64,000 nucleotides of DNA from Acephala macrosclerotiorum (taxonomy: Eukaryota; Ascomycota; Leotiomycetes; Helotiales; Mollisiaceae). Position numbers and translations under genes: made by a program. Positions 22,883 to 34,700 of this stretch are shown piece after piece. Positions within the stretch are counted from its first letter, which is position 1; each line of letters starts with the position of its first letter. The notes beneath the pieces are model-generated. The model did not search any database, was not told where the DNA came from, and was given only the letters and a program-made list of their open reading frames with translations. The stretch lies in the NCBI GenBank assembly GCA_014904845.1, contig MU119202.1, positions 1-64,000 on the forward strand. The letters run 5' to 3'.

Positions 22883-25829
22883 TCAACAACCCTCTTCGCC
22901 ATCGTCGCTCATGCTCTCGTATCCGGCGTCCTCCATGCCGACGATACGCTTCTTAATGTTTAAGCAGCGCTCGACCATGGCACGCTTGACTTGCTTGTCG
23001 AGACTGCTCTTCTCACCAGCCTGACCACCGATCCAGATTCTCAGCGCACCGGCCAAGTGCTCTAAAGCGCTGGTGCAGCTGACAGCGACGAGATCGTGGC
23101 CGTCAATCTTCTCCATGAGATTGAAGCAGGCGGTGAAGCCAAGGAGGCTGAGCTCTCTTGGGTGAATAGTGGCGATGATGCGATGGGCCGTCTCGGGATT
23201 GGATGGTGATGGGAAGCGTTCGATGTGTGCCATTGCCATTGCACAACACAGCGACATCTTGACGTCTGGAAGACTGGCAAGAGAAGTGGTTGTCTTGATT
23301 AGGCTCGTAGACTTCTTGAATTGCTTCTTCTCCAATGGACCTAAGGCTGCCATAGCAGTTGCAATACTGGCTCCACGCTTCTCCTTGACCAAGACTGCGC
23401 GAGCAACAAGAGCTCGAACTTGGGCAGCGGAGCCAATTGGTGCTGTCTCAATGGCGAGGTTGACATTGTCGAGGATGAAGACTTGTGCATCAAGGTCATC
23501 TTCTGAGCTGCTCAGACTCTTGGCAAGGGCGCGCTCCAAGACCAAGCTTGAATACCAAGCAGCGACAGCATCTAGTGGGCTGCGAATGGCGTGATCATTG
23601 ACGACACCATCCATACCATCATTACCGCCCTCGATGTTGTTGGTAGTAGGCAGGTTCCAAGCAAGATTATAAGCACGTTGACTAATGCTGTCGACCAGGA
23701 CACTGTCACAATTTTGCTCCAGAAGTGCAACAAGATAGTCTGGTAGGACGTCTTCCTGCTTGTCATTTGCGCAGGTCATGAGCTTGTGTAGACTTCTTGC
23801 CTCGGTCCACTTCGACCGTGCAAGCTTGGCTGAGATCACGGGAAACAAGTAAAAGCCATTGAAGCCAACGTTGCCGAGCTCCCAAAGGAGGACGCGGAGG
23901 TGCAATGCCATTAGCATGAGACGAGCTGGAGTAACTGGCAGGGTATAAGAAGCAAGCAAAGTCAGTGTAAGTCTACTCCAGCTGACTTCAACGTCTCCAC
24001 CAGCCAATTGAGCATCAAGAGCGATGGTCCATGCCTTCACGCGGGCGATCTCTTGCTGTTCAGTGACTCCTGTGATCCAAGCAAAGTAATGGGCACCGAT
24101 GACGTTGCGCGTGCTGAGCTTGAGCGACTTTAACCAGAGAGCTGCTCCCTCAAGGAACAAGTTGTGGCGTGGTACCCAGACTGTTTGAATTGCGGTGAGC
24201 CAGGCTCGTCTGCGGACTTGAATTGGAGAAGCGAGGGATGGCGCGGCCGCAAGAGAAGGAGGTTGAGTCTTTCCATTGTCTGGCTTGGGTTTGGAGGCGA
24301 ATAGTGATGGCAAGAAGGCATAAAGGAGTATACCGAATACCAGGGCAACCTTCAACCACGTCATACCGTGTACAGGGGTGCCGAAAATGTTGAACTCCAG
24401 GTGCGAGTGGAGACCTGAGCTCAGTCCTCTCAAGAGATGAATTGGAAGAGCAAACAGGCCTCGAGCATTGGGTGAGTCCTCCTTTTGTTCGGTCTCGCGC
24501 ATGCCTTCGAAAAACATCAGACCTGCGAGCGATCCGACCATCAACTTGCCGAAGTAAGGATTGTTCTGCCATCCGTTCTGGCCCATTGGCCGAGCTGGCT
24601 GGTGGTACTGCTCTTGGGGCACTGGGAAGTGCTGTTGGTTCATACCATCTACAATGATGTTAGTCAATAATATTCAAACTGATGCAGGGATTGGTCGTGA
24701 GGGCAACTTACTCTGAAGTCTTCTGATATCATCAGGAACATGAATCATGCCTTGAGGCTCAACTCCACCTGGTGATGGGCCTGGAGTGTTGTATTCATTG
24801 AACTGGAATGGGTTGCCCATGGAAGGTGCCGGATTGAATCCCATCGAACCAGAGCGGAAGAGCGTCTCGAATGCTGCGAGGCGTGCCTTTTGCTCTGCAT
24901 TCTCATCCTGCAATCGCTTGTTACGCTTCTCCAAGTGATTGATATATTCAGTGGCTTTACTAAGGACCTATTCTTTGTATCAGCAACGTGTACATGTTCG
25001 CACTACGATAGACAACATCCGTCTTCACGAACAAACATTCAGTACTTGGATGGCAACACCAACGACTCTGCTGCTGCAGCTTCCTTCTATCTCACCAAGA
25101 ACAAAATTTATATATCTTGAGAAATCTGACAGCCGGACAATATCCGACCAGCCAAAACGAAGAAATTCGACTTACGGTGGCTTTATTCAATTTATGGGCA
25201 GGTGTCAGGCCTTGCAAGTCCTCTCTATCATCAGCGGTGTCTTCACCTCGTGCGCTCTTGGTCATAATTCGTAAACTTGGTACGCTGTCCCGCAGCGCCG
25301 CGATCTTGTCGTTCAGGTTTGTGCGATATCGCTTCTCGATCATATTATGGGCAGTCTTCTTGACAGGAGGGTTCGAGTCATCATCTTCGTCGTCATCTGC
25401 CTCGGCCGAGGACTTGCGCTTGCGACTGCGTTCCTCCCTATCGTGATTGTCGGGCGAGGATATGGATCGGCTTTTGTTGCTGGCGGTCGAGTTCGGACTG
25501 TGCTGGCTACGGTATTGGAGGTGTTGAGGCATGGCGATGTTGCGCAACTTCTCTTGTTGAGCAGGCGTAAGTGTATTCATCGTAGTGTAGGAGGTGGTAG
25601 GAAGAGGTTCGACTTTGGTCTCGATAGGTTGCTCCCAGCTGAGGGGTGTTGAATAGAGATTCCCCTCGTACGGCGGAGTCTCTTGATCCCAATCAGCTGG
25701 GAAGAGAGGGTCGTCGTCCAGCGCCAGGTTGTCGGTGAACGCCACACTGTCGTCGAAGGTACTTAAAGGGTCGAAAGCTGCAGAGATACCTGAAAGAGAA
25801 GAAGGGTCAAATGAATCGCGAGATTCCAT
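22883..25829 (-). CDS. srbA: SREBP-type bHLH-zipper transcription factor, three exons
   Basis: Membrane-tethered sterol regulatory element-binding protein homologue. In fungi this protein controls ergosterol synthesis, hypoxia adaptation and azole tolerance after proteolytic release from the ER. Exons are 25829-25176, 24967-24712 and 24648-22883; the sum is 2676 nt, or 891 residues. The basic region at about residues 161-176 reads [16 protein letters not shown] and has the Tyr in place of Arg that is diagnostic of SREBPs. Helix 2 and a leucine-rich zipper follow across intron 1. Two hydrophobic segments lie near 339-355 ([15 protein letters not shown]) and 400-420 ([20 protein letters not shown]), then a long C-terminal DUF2014-type region ends in an acidic tail. 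The N-terminus is acidic and Ser/Thr-rich, like an activation domain. An upstream in-frame ATG at 25925 exists, but 25829 gives the family-like N-terminus. Intron 1 is long (208 bp). Confidence 0.94.
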
Positions 25830-25995
25830 AATTGGGCGCTCTCGCGGGAGTGGGAGGTAAGGGTTTTGAGAGAGTGAGCTGATATGATGCGAAGTTCTGC
25901 AGGCAAGAAGTGAGACAAGGATCAATCACGCGAGACTTCAGAGGACGTTGGGGGAAATGTTTTCAAATTTGCTGCTAAGACTTGCAAAGTTGAAG

Positions 25996-26015
25996 TCGTA
26001 CGTTCGATCGTACGA
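25996..26015. promoter_or_regulatory. Perfect 7-bp dyad (TCGTACG-N6-CGTACGA) in the srbA promoter
   Basis: An inverted repeat with 7-bp arms and a 6-bp spacer lies about 170 bp upstream of the srbA ATG. Its symmetry suggests a dimeric regulator or a structured leader. The factor is unknown. Confidence 0.35.
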
Positions 26016-26118
26016 TACCGCTGCGGAGGTTGAGATTATCCTGGCAGCGGGACGTATAAAGACGGGCCTATCGAAGCGCTGCATTTTCGAGCCCATACCA
26101 GAAAGAGGCTAGTATATA

Positions 26119-26128
26119 TTCACGTGAT
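26119..26128. promoter_or_regulatory. E-box/SRE-like site TTCACGTGAT upstream of srbA
   Basis: A CACGTG core at 26121-26126, about 290 bp upstream of the srbA start, sits in an ATCACGTGA-like context. SREBPs with the Tyr substitution bind E-box and SRE variants, and fungal SREBPs are known to regulate their own genes, so autoregulation is plausible. This is inference from one motif. Confidence 0.35.
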
Positions 26129-28736
26129 AGGTACAGACACACCGGTGCAGATGCAGAGACGTTCCAGGCGGGTCTCGAAGCGGTCCTGAAGATAGGGACG
26201 TCGGCAGGATACCAAAGACACTGATCTCAGCGGTTCTGCCGGGCGAGAGAGATGGCATTGTACTCGGAATCTAGCGCAAAAACTGTATCTGTGTTCTTGG
26301 TGATTAACGAACTTTTAAGGTTATTTCTGTTATATTCCTCATTCTTTCCCCATCTCTTGTTAGATTCATCCTCTTCTAAGACCTTCCTCCATCGTATGAT
26401 TCTGAGCGCCAAAGTACAGCCTTCGAAGCAGGCGCTGCCCCACATCCAATACTCGAGGGCCAAGAGTCCATGCCTTGCATCTTTCTGTCAGTAGTGTCTC
26501 TGATGACTCGCTAAGTTCAAGGGCCCTCTTTCTTTCCGTTATTTTTTTTTTAGAATACGTTAACAAAAACTCCGTAGTATCACCGCGACTTCCACTTCAA
26601 CGAGGTGTTGCATACATTCCTCGCGGCCATATACTTACAAGCATTTTACTTTCGGCATTATTATGGATGACTGGATCGGTTGGGGGGTCTTTTTATGGAG
26701 GTACCCAACGGTGTCCGAGTACAGATACCCGCCGCATGGAATCCTCGAATATCAGTACAATCTTCTCCACTTCGGAAGATAAGTCTATGCACAACTTACA
26801 ACCTCACCGCAGATTCGACGGGGCATGCGAGCTATGCTCGTCATTCGCTCCCGGCATCTGAGGATGTTGACCATACGGAGAGTTAGATCTACCGGCAGCC
26901 GTTATGGAAGTGCCGTGCATCAACCTCACATTCGGATGAGGGCTATATCTCTTGCTTGCAGATTGACTAGTAAGTGCTATTGAGTTGCACCTTATCGTTG
27001 CGGTTGCAAGGTATTTCTCATTTCCTACCTTCCGTCTTGGTCAAGTGATGTGGTCTCAAGACATTTTGAGATTTAGTCCGCGCATGCAGCCAGACGAAGA
27101 CAAGGACGAAAAAGCTCCGCGTGAAGCCATCTCCAAAAAGCATACCAGTACATTTTATTGCCTTCGAGCTTCGAGAGAAAGTGGATGTGAATCGAAGATA
27201 CATGGCTCTTTCGGTCCCTATTTTCAACCAATGCAGCTACTTTGATGATTCTTCAAGACACTGCTGCCCCACCTCGACCCCTCCAAGCAAAGACATGGCA
27301 CTCACTCCCAAGGACGTCATGATCTAGAACCATCAATAGCCAGGATTTTTTTGTCTGTCAGCTGGCTCGCACTGCATTCTCGAGTCAAGATCTCCCGTCA
27401 GAGCATTCATACTACGCTACTCAGTCGTGGTACTTGTTACCAAGTACTTGTATTTCAGCAATTACATTGTACCGCCATTGAAAGGAATTCAACCGCCGCT
27501 CAAAAACAACTGCCGAATATGAAGTCTGGTTCATCTCATGTAGGCATAACAATTCTGTGTTTGTATGCAATGCGCGTCCGCGTTCTTTCGCCTTTCAATG
27601 CGTCCATGTTGCACGAACAATGTTCTCGATTCCGCCCTCGCGAACGCCCCGAGCCCCAAAACCTATTTCCGGAACATATTTCATCAGCCTCTTCATATAA
27701 CACAAGGCATATTCACCCATTGAAGACTTCTTGCACCACCGGAAGCTCTCTCGCAGAATATTACACGCCGTATGCAACTTTCCGGACAACCTATCCGAGA
27801 CCAAAGCTCTACGTGGAAATCTCAGCTCATTTCCTCAGCCAAAATCGCGGGAACGTAGATTGTTATAGATAATCTCCTCCAAAATTGAGGCTATTCTGCT
27901 GTATCCGAGATTGGAACACCAATTTCTGGAAGGTCCTCGAGCTCGACGTGTATCAAAAACCTCTTGTGAAGGACCCGAGCCGACAACTCGCTTGAGCGCG
28001 CCGCACAGGGCATCTTCTTAGAGCTTTTTCCAACCTCACATCTTCACGACAACTTCACAACCATCTAATAATATGCTTCTGCTCTGCATACCCTCGACGA
28101 AGATCATACTGCGAGTAACTCAGGCTTACCTATTTCCAATGTTCTGCCCACCAAACTACACACGGCGCAGAGTGGCCGGCGCGCCGTGAGGATTTATTTA
28201 CGCGTCGCACTCAAACTCACCAGGTTTCAGTCGAAACAAGGTGTGCGGGGTCCGCCTCTCAATCTGAATGTCTCACCCAATCGATTGCGCTACCGAAACC
28301 GGAGCCTGCCCAATCTGCGTAGTGCGGCAATGCCGCAGCCTGTTAATGTCAGAGATCTTGTTCCAGTTTCTCATCGTGATAGACATTTTGGGACCTCCTC
28401 CACCCAATCGAATCTATGCTGCGTCTTGGTATCCGTTTGACGATGCTGCTGATTTGCTGTTCCCCTCTCCCGCAAGAGAGCCCTCCTGGCCACAGCCCTC
28501 CAGACCCAAGAATTCGTGCTCGTGACTAGTGCCCGCCTCGATCTTGTACCTTTCTCTCTGTTCATACCCACTACCTGGTATCAACGGCTTTTTGCTTGTC
28601 GTCGTCGCTGGTCACCACGAGTTTGCGTTGACAGCTAACCATGATGCGCTTTCATGAACTCTAATTCTTACAACCTCTCCCATAGACTGGGTTTATCATT
28701 ATAATTTCTTTCCTTTGTTAGTAATTCTGCGCCGCG

Positions 28737-31700
28737 ATGGCCATATCTGATGCCGTTCAGACCTTGTCGGCGGCATTCTCATTGTCAGTATTGAGTCCAA
28801 CCTCTGCCGAAGTGTTGTCAATTAATCAGAGTGCAGTGGTATCTTACTTCAAGCCGCGACCGGCGCCTTATTTGTATACTATCGAGGTCATGGTTCAACT
28901 ATATTCCAGGACGGCCGAAGGCTGGTCCTCGTGCTGTTCTTGTTGTTTGCCGCCCTGTGGGCGCAAATAGATTTTGTGAACCTTCTTTTACCAGCAACGA
29001 TGGCCACAGGATGTCAGGCGACACTTATCATTACGACCATGTTCGATCAACTGGCGAGAGTGGGCATGGAGCAGTTTCTATTGTGGTCGGTGGGACATGG
29101 GACACGGTTGACAGTTGAACGATTGATATTGCAAGGAGTTTTGCTGGCAAGATTGGTTGCGGGTGGATTGCTGGTGGGATTCACAAGGCCTCAGTTTGAG
29201 CCAGTATGCGTAGCTCAAACTTCCGTCACCCCGATCGCGATCGTTGTCCTCGCCTTGGACGCAATAATCGTTGGCGTTCTGTTGGTTCGAGCTGCGTCAT
29301 TGGGTATGTTTCGAGATATGGGCGGAAAGGACGGAGAACAAAGTAAAGCTTTAGTCTTGAGCATTTTTGGATTTGCTTTCTGGACTGCAGTAAGTTTGCT
29401 CTACCGACATGCTGTTACTAGGGACTAATCTAGGACCCAGATAAGTGTGCCTATGATTCTAGGTATTCCGACGATTATACTTCTTCTCAGAACGGTGTTG
29501 CCAGCCAATGGTCTTCTTGTTCTTGTCGGTCAGTAAAGTATATCGAAAATGACGACTCATTTACTGACGTACCCAGGAATCGTCACTATGTTCCCTCATG
29601 CATTGCTCTCGGACCGCGAACAAATAACCACACCAGAAGCCAGCTCACCTTTTGTTCAACCAATGCCTCCATCTCGACAGATCTTCAGAGGAAGCATCAA
29701 TAATGACGGTTCTCCCATCTCGAACCACAACTACACAAAATCAGGCTCCTTGTTCGTGGTGAACCCCTCTGCTACTCCCCGTGACTCGCCACGAGGTGTA
29801 TTCTCAAACAGTCCTCGAGGCGACACACGAGGATTTACGAAGATGAATGAGGAAGTTAGCGTTCGAGACCTGGGAGACGCCCCGGAACGACCAGACAGAC
29901 CAGAGCGAAGTGGTCCAGGATATAGAGGCTCAAGCGGTGTCTTCCCATCTGTACTCTCCGCACCAACAGCATCGGCGCTTGCTCCTCAAATCAGGCCAAA
30001 TATCACGGTGAATACCAAAGTCATCTCAGGACCCATGAATTTGGGTCCTTCTCCAGCTCAGCAGAAACGAGGACTTTTCAATTTCAACAAGACGCCTACT
30101 AAGCCAAGTATTCGGTCACTTGGTATCTCGCAGCCGGTAACTTCGGACACGGATAGTGGTGCTCAACCATTTGCTCGAATGCAGACTATTGACCTCGCGA
30201 CTGCTGCTCTCAATGAGCGCGAACGAAGAGACGGCGCTGCCGCAAGAGCGAAACTTGTCGCCAATCGTCCAGCTCCTCAACCACCAACTATGTCTTCCCA
30301 GGATGCATTGAGGAAGAGTGTTAGTGTGAAGAGGAAACAGATGCCAGGCCAAGCTCCAGACGTCATGCCTACAATTCCCGGCAGCGTAACTTCATCTCGT
30401 GACGCTGAGGTCGGAAGCACTACTTCTGCATCTCTTTCACCAGGACGAGAGGAAGTACGAAGACGTTCCCCAAGACAAAACAACGGGTTTCATACCATGC
30501 CTGTCATTGACGCCAAGACTGGAAAGCCAACCCAACTTCAGAGAAAGAACACTTTAGGTGGACTTCCTTCAAATCCAAGAGCGACGAGGATAATGAATCT
30601 TGCTCCTGAGCCGCCGAAGATGGCAGTTCCGCAACAGACCGTGATGTTCATGAATGATATCGTTTATGACAACCCGGGTGTTGTAAAGACTATCATCAGG
30701 GATGCACCGGGGATGTATGCGAAGCGACCTAAGACGGCAGGAAAGGGATCAATAGATTCAACGAGCTCTTTACATTCCGCTGGGTCTATCATCCACCGTC
30801 CAAGGCCGTATAAACGCGATCAATCGAAAGACCGAGCCATCTTCCCCAGTGAGCCCAGTCCAGGACACAGGAGAAGTAGATCCGGGTCTAGCATCACACC
30901 TCGAAGGAGCATCTTCCAGTCTAATCCTGGAAGTCCAACGATGTTGCCTCCGTTACCTCCGCCACCAACCACTGCTGCGGGTCTGAAGAGATTGTTACCA
31001 AATGATACTAAGAGCATGACATTCGACGAGAAGATCGAGTTGTTGTTTCCTGCTCCACCAGGTGGATCATCAACTCTCCAGCGTCGCTCATCCGTACCTT
31101 CTCTTCCTCGCGTCCCTTCAGTCTTCATGTCCGAGTCACCTCAAGCACAAAGTCCCACCGAGGAAGAGGCAGCAGCGAGACGACAATCCAAGCGCACCAC
31201 AATTGCTGCATTCCTCCATGATGCCGTCCCTCCACCCATCCCCGCCAAATCCCCAAAACGAGAATCCATCAAAGCAGAAAAATCACGTCAAACCTACCGT
31301 TTCAGCGCAAACACCTACCGAACCATCGCTGACGAAGTAGGCGAGACCTGGATTCCAGGTATCCCAGCTCATGCGGTCGAGCCTCGGAATGCTCTTCTCG
31401 GAGTACCGCAACGACAATCTGTTCTTGATGATGTGCGGAAATCGCATTTCACGATCACGACAGATGCTAATTCTGAGGATGACTCGACGACGTATTGGGG
31501 CTCGGTACATGACGATGTTCCGGCTGTTCATATTTCGGGTGCGAGACAGAATGCGAGATCAACATTCATCAAGCCTTATGATTCGAAGAAATCGAGTACG
31601 GTACCTTCTATACATACTGTGAACAGCGACGACGCTAGAGAAGGAGAGGAGATTATGACGGTCATGCTTGCTAGCGAGACTGAAGAGACGAGAAAATCGT

Positions 31701-34700
31701 TCCTACTTGAGAATGACAACAATCGACGATCGTTCTTCTTGGATGCTGGGGAGACGTTACCTGGTGACAAGACGCCTTCGTCTATCAAGGAGAATGGATG
31801 GCATAGACGGATTGGTGATGAGTTACCTACTTTCTCTGAACGCAAGGAGATGAGGAAATCCAGGAAGATGCCCCCACCTACTCCATTGTTGCTGAATAAC
31901 AATGGGAGAAAAGCGACGGTTGTGGTGAGGGTTGCTGAGCCTTCCCCTCCGGTTGACTCACCTGAGCGTGCTATTGCAGAGATCCAAGCTCAGCTGAAGA
32001 GATTCGAAGAGCCGAGTCGTGGATCTGTAGGCTCCCTGCTCCGCGGTCTGCCAGGCGGTGAAAATACTGCACCTGGCAATGACCGACTTCGACTTCTCGA
32101 GAATCTGGAGGCAGAGATGGGGCAACAAGAAAATGCCTGGCAACAGATGCAAAACAATCTCGATCGGGATTCCATGATGTCTCGAGATTCCATGTCTCAG
32201 ATCGTATCGCCACAGCCAGAGACGATTTCAGAAGGCACTGATCTGTCACGCGAATCTTCTCAACGATCATCGCACACGCCATTTAGAGTCCTGTCCAAAC
32301 GTGCTCGCATAAGAAGCGGCACGTCGGACCGCAAGAGCCACATGTCTAGTCTTACCAACTCGACCGAAAGCTCTGACAACTCGAGAGCGAGCGTTTGGCA
32401 GAAGCGTCTTGCTGATGCTCAGATGGAATACACGGAGAATGCTCCTGAACTGTTGATGAAACGAAGTCTGAATTTCCTTTCGGTCTCCAAGTCACACCAA
32501 CTTGGTAGCCCAACTCCACCTGACTCTGGCGAGTCGGAGACAGACATGGAGACAGATGCTGAATCCGAGTCTGAAATGGAAGCTGCGAGATACCAAGAAC
32601 TTCTTCAAGCACCTCACAAGGAGCATGCATCTCTCTGGCAACAACCGTTGGTTACACCCAAGGCGACTGTTGGTCGTATGTGGAACTCTCCATTTGAGAC
32701 GATCAAGGTTAGATCCGCTTCACCTGAGCCTCCAGCCAAGAACCTCAGACCTGCTCAACGTCGCACTGAGACTGTGCTACCGATTATGAGCACTGATCTA
32801 TGGGAGAAGCCACGAACAGCTCCGAATAAGCGTCCCGTAGTTGCACTGTGGGGATCAAAGCTTGTCCGACCTGTAAGCATTGTTACTCGTCGTGTGACAC
32901 AACGACCACAGCGAAAATCGAAGCGCGTAACCTTCCTTCCAGATATTGGTATATACTTCCTTTGAAGACGTAATATAATGATCAATACTGACAATTCATT
33001 AGTTGAGAGTCCTTCCCCCCTTCCAAACAAGAGAGATACTCTCGGTATCTTCCAATTCCCATGGGGTGAAAAATCAGACCAACCAGTCTACCAACCAGCC
33101 TTCAACCTAGCTCTCCTCGCTGGTCCTGCTCTGAACGCCAAGCTCGATGCCAGAGCCCGACAGCTCGAAAACTCTGAACAGGCCGAATACTCGTCTTCCT
33201 TCTTTGATGACTACGACGAGGACCAGGATGAGATGGATCCCGAGAGCGATGATGACTTCGATGAGACCACGCTGTGGGAGATCGCAAGCTTGCTCCAATC
33301 AAAGGATGTTCCTTCAAAGCAAAGCATCCTTGGTCCTGGACGAAGCGAGTCGATCCTCCAAGACTTTGAGGAGGAACCAGATAGCGATAATGCCGTCCCA
33401 GTCCCTGTGATGCCTCTACCAATTCGACCACTTGTCATGACTGCGCGACCATCATCTCAACTCTGGGCTGCCGAGAACGCTTTCGCAAATGTAGCAGTCT
33501 CGAACGGCCTGCCACAACCCGAACCTCAAGTCTGGAACGCTTTGATCCCAGCTTCAGATGATATCGTCAGATCGAAGGCCCGCGTTCCTACTATTCTCCC
33601 AATGCTCGCTAGCAAGGACCTCTGGACTTCAAGCGAATCCGGGAAATCATCTCCTGTATCCTGGATCATGTTGCAATCTGGCAAGGCCTCCAAGAAGGCG
33701 ACAAGCCTATCATCGAGCCCTATGTGGTCGCCAAAACCAGAAGCAACTCCTACTCGTGAATCTGGTCTCTTCACTCCCACTGAAGGCTTGGTGATTCGAA
33801 CAACAGGTGCAAGCCCAGCTGCTCTCAAGATGGCCAAGGCACCTCGCCCATCCGCAACCGTTGCACCTAGCATCTCTTCTCGAAATCTGTGGACTCAAAT
33901 CCAGAACATGGAAGAAGCTACTAACTGGTTGTCCAAGTCCAGCAAGAATTCTCCTCAACCTGCACGCTCGCAAGAAATGTGGTCTCCTGCTCCTCAGGTG
34001 TTGGATGTCCACGTTGTTGGCCTCTTCGATGCTTCCATCCCAAGATCAGTTTACCGCACAAGCGATGCTACTCCAGCTGCAATCAACATGACCACCAAGC
34101 CCCGCACTTCCAAGTCACCACTCAGCGAGTTGACTTCTACCAAGCTCTGGAGTTGCTGTGGCAAGTTACCAATCGAGCGTGACTGGATCTCGGAATCGTC
34201 AATCCGGCCTGAAAGTCCCTCCATCTACTCGACCAGCTCCTCAGGCTCCTCTTCTCCTACATCTGACTCTTCCTCCGTCAAGTCAACTAGCACTAAGGCT
34301 TCATCGCTTTGGGGTTCGGTCTCAGCTTTCAAGATTCCAACATGGTGGACTACCAAGGATAAGGGACCAAAGAATCCTGCCGATCCTTCTCCAATTGATG
34401 ACAGCAAGCCCGCATCAAAGATTCCCGTTCGTCAAGGCACACCTCTAGCTCCAGTACGAGAATCTAGAGTGCTAGCATCGCGCGATATGTGGGAAGCAAA
34501 GGCTCCCATCTTGGAGAAGACACCCATCAGAGGATTCGGTAGCCGTAGAGCCACTGTAGCTCAAGGACCAGTAACAGCACCTCACAGAGCGCTTCGTCAT
34601 CAGTACAAGCCTACCGTCATCGCTTTCCGTGCTAACTGGGATGATGCCCTCGCTGAGGCAATTGCTGCAGGAACCCCAAAGAGAAGTTTGCCACGTCCAA

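Larger units (their letters stand above)
25830..28736. other. Divergent intergenic region between srbA and the giant membrane-protein gene
   Basis: About 2.9 kb shared by two divergent genes. It contains candidate srbA regulatory elements near the minus-strand gene. The 173-codon plus-strand frame at 27351-27872 has biased composition, no motif and no recognisable relatives, so I treat it as chance. Long leaders for either gene are likely. Confidence 0.5.

Noticed and set aside
27351..27872. 173-codon plus-strand open frame between srbA and the giant gene
   Set aside because: No motif, biased composition, no splice partners, and it lies in an expected promoter/leader region.
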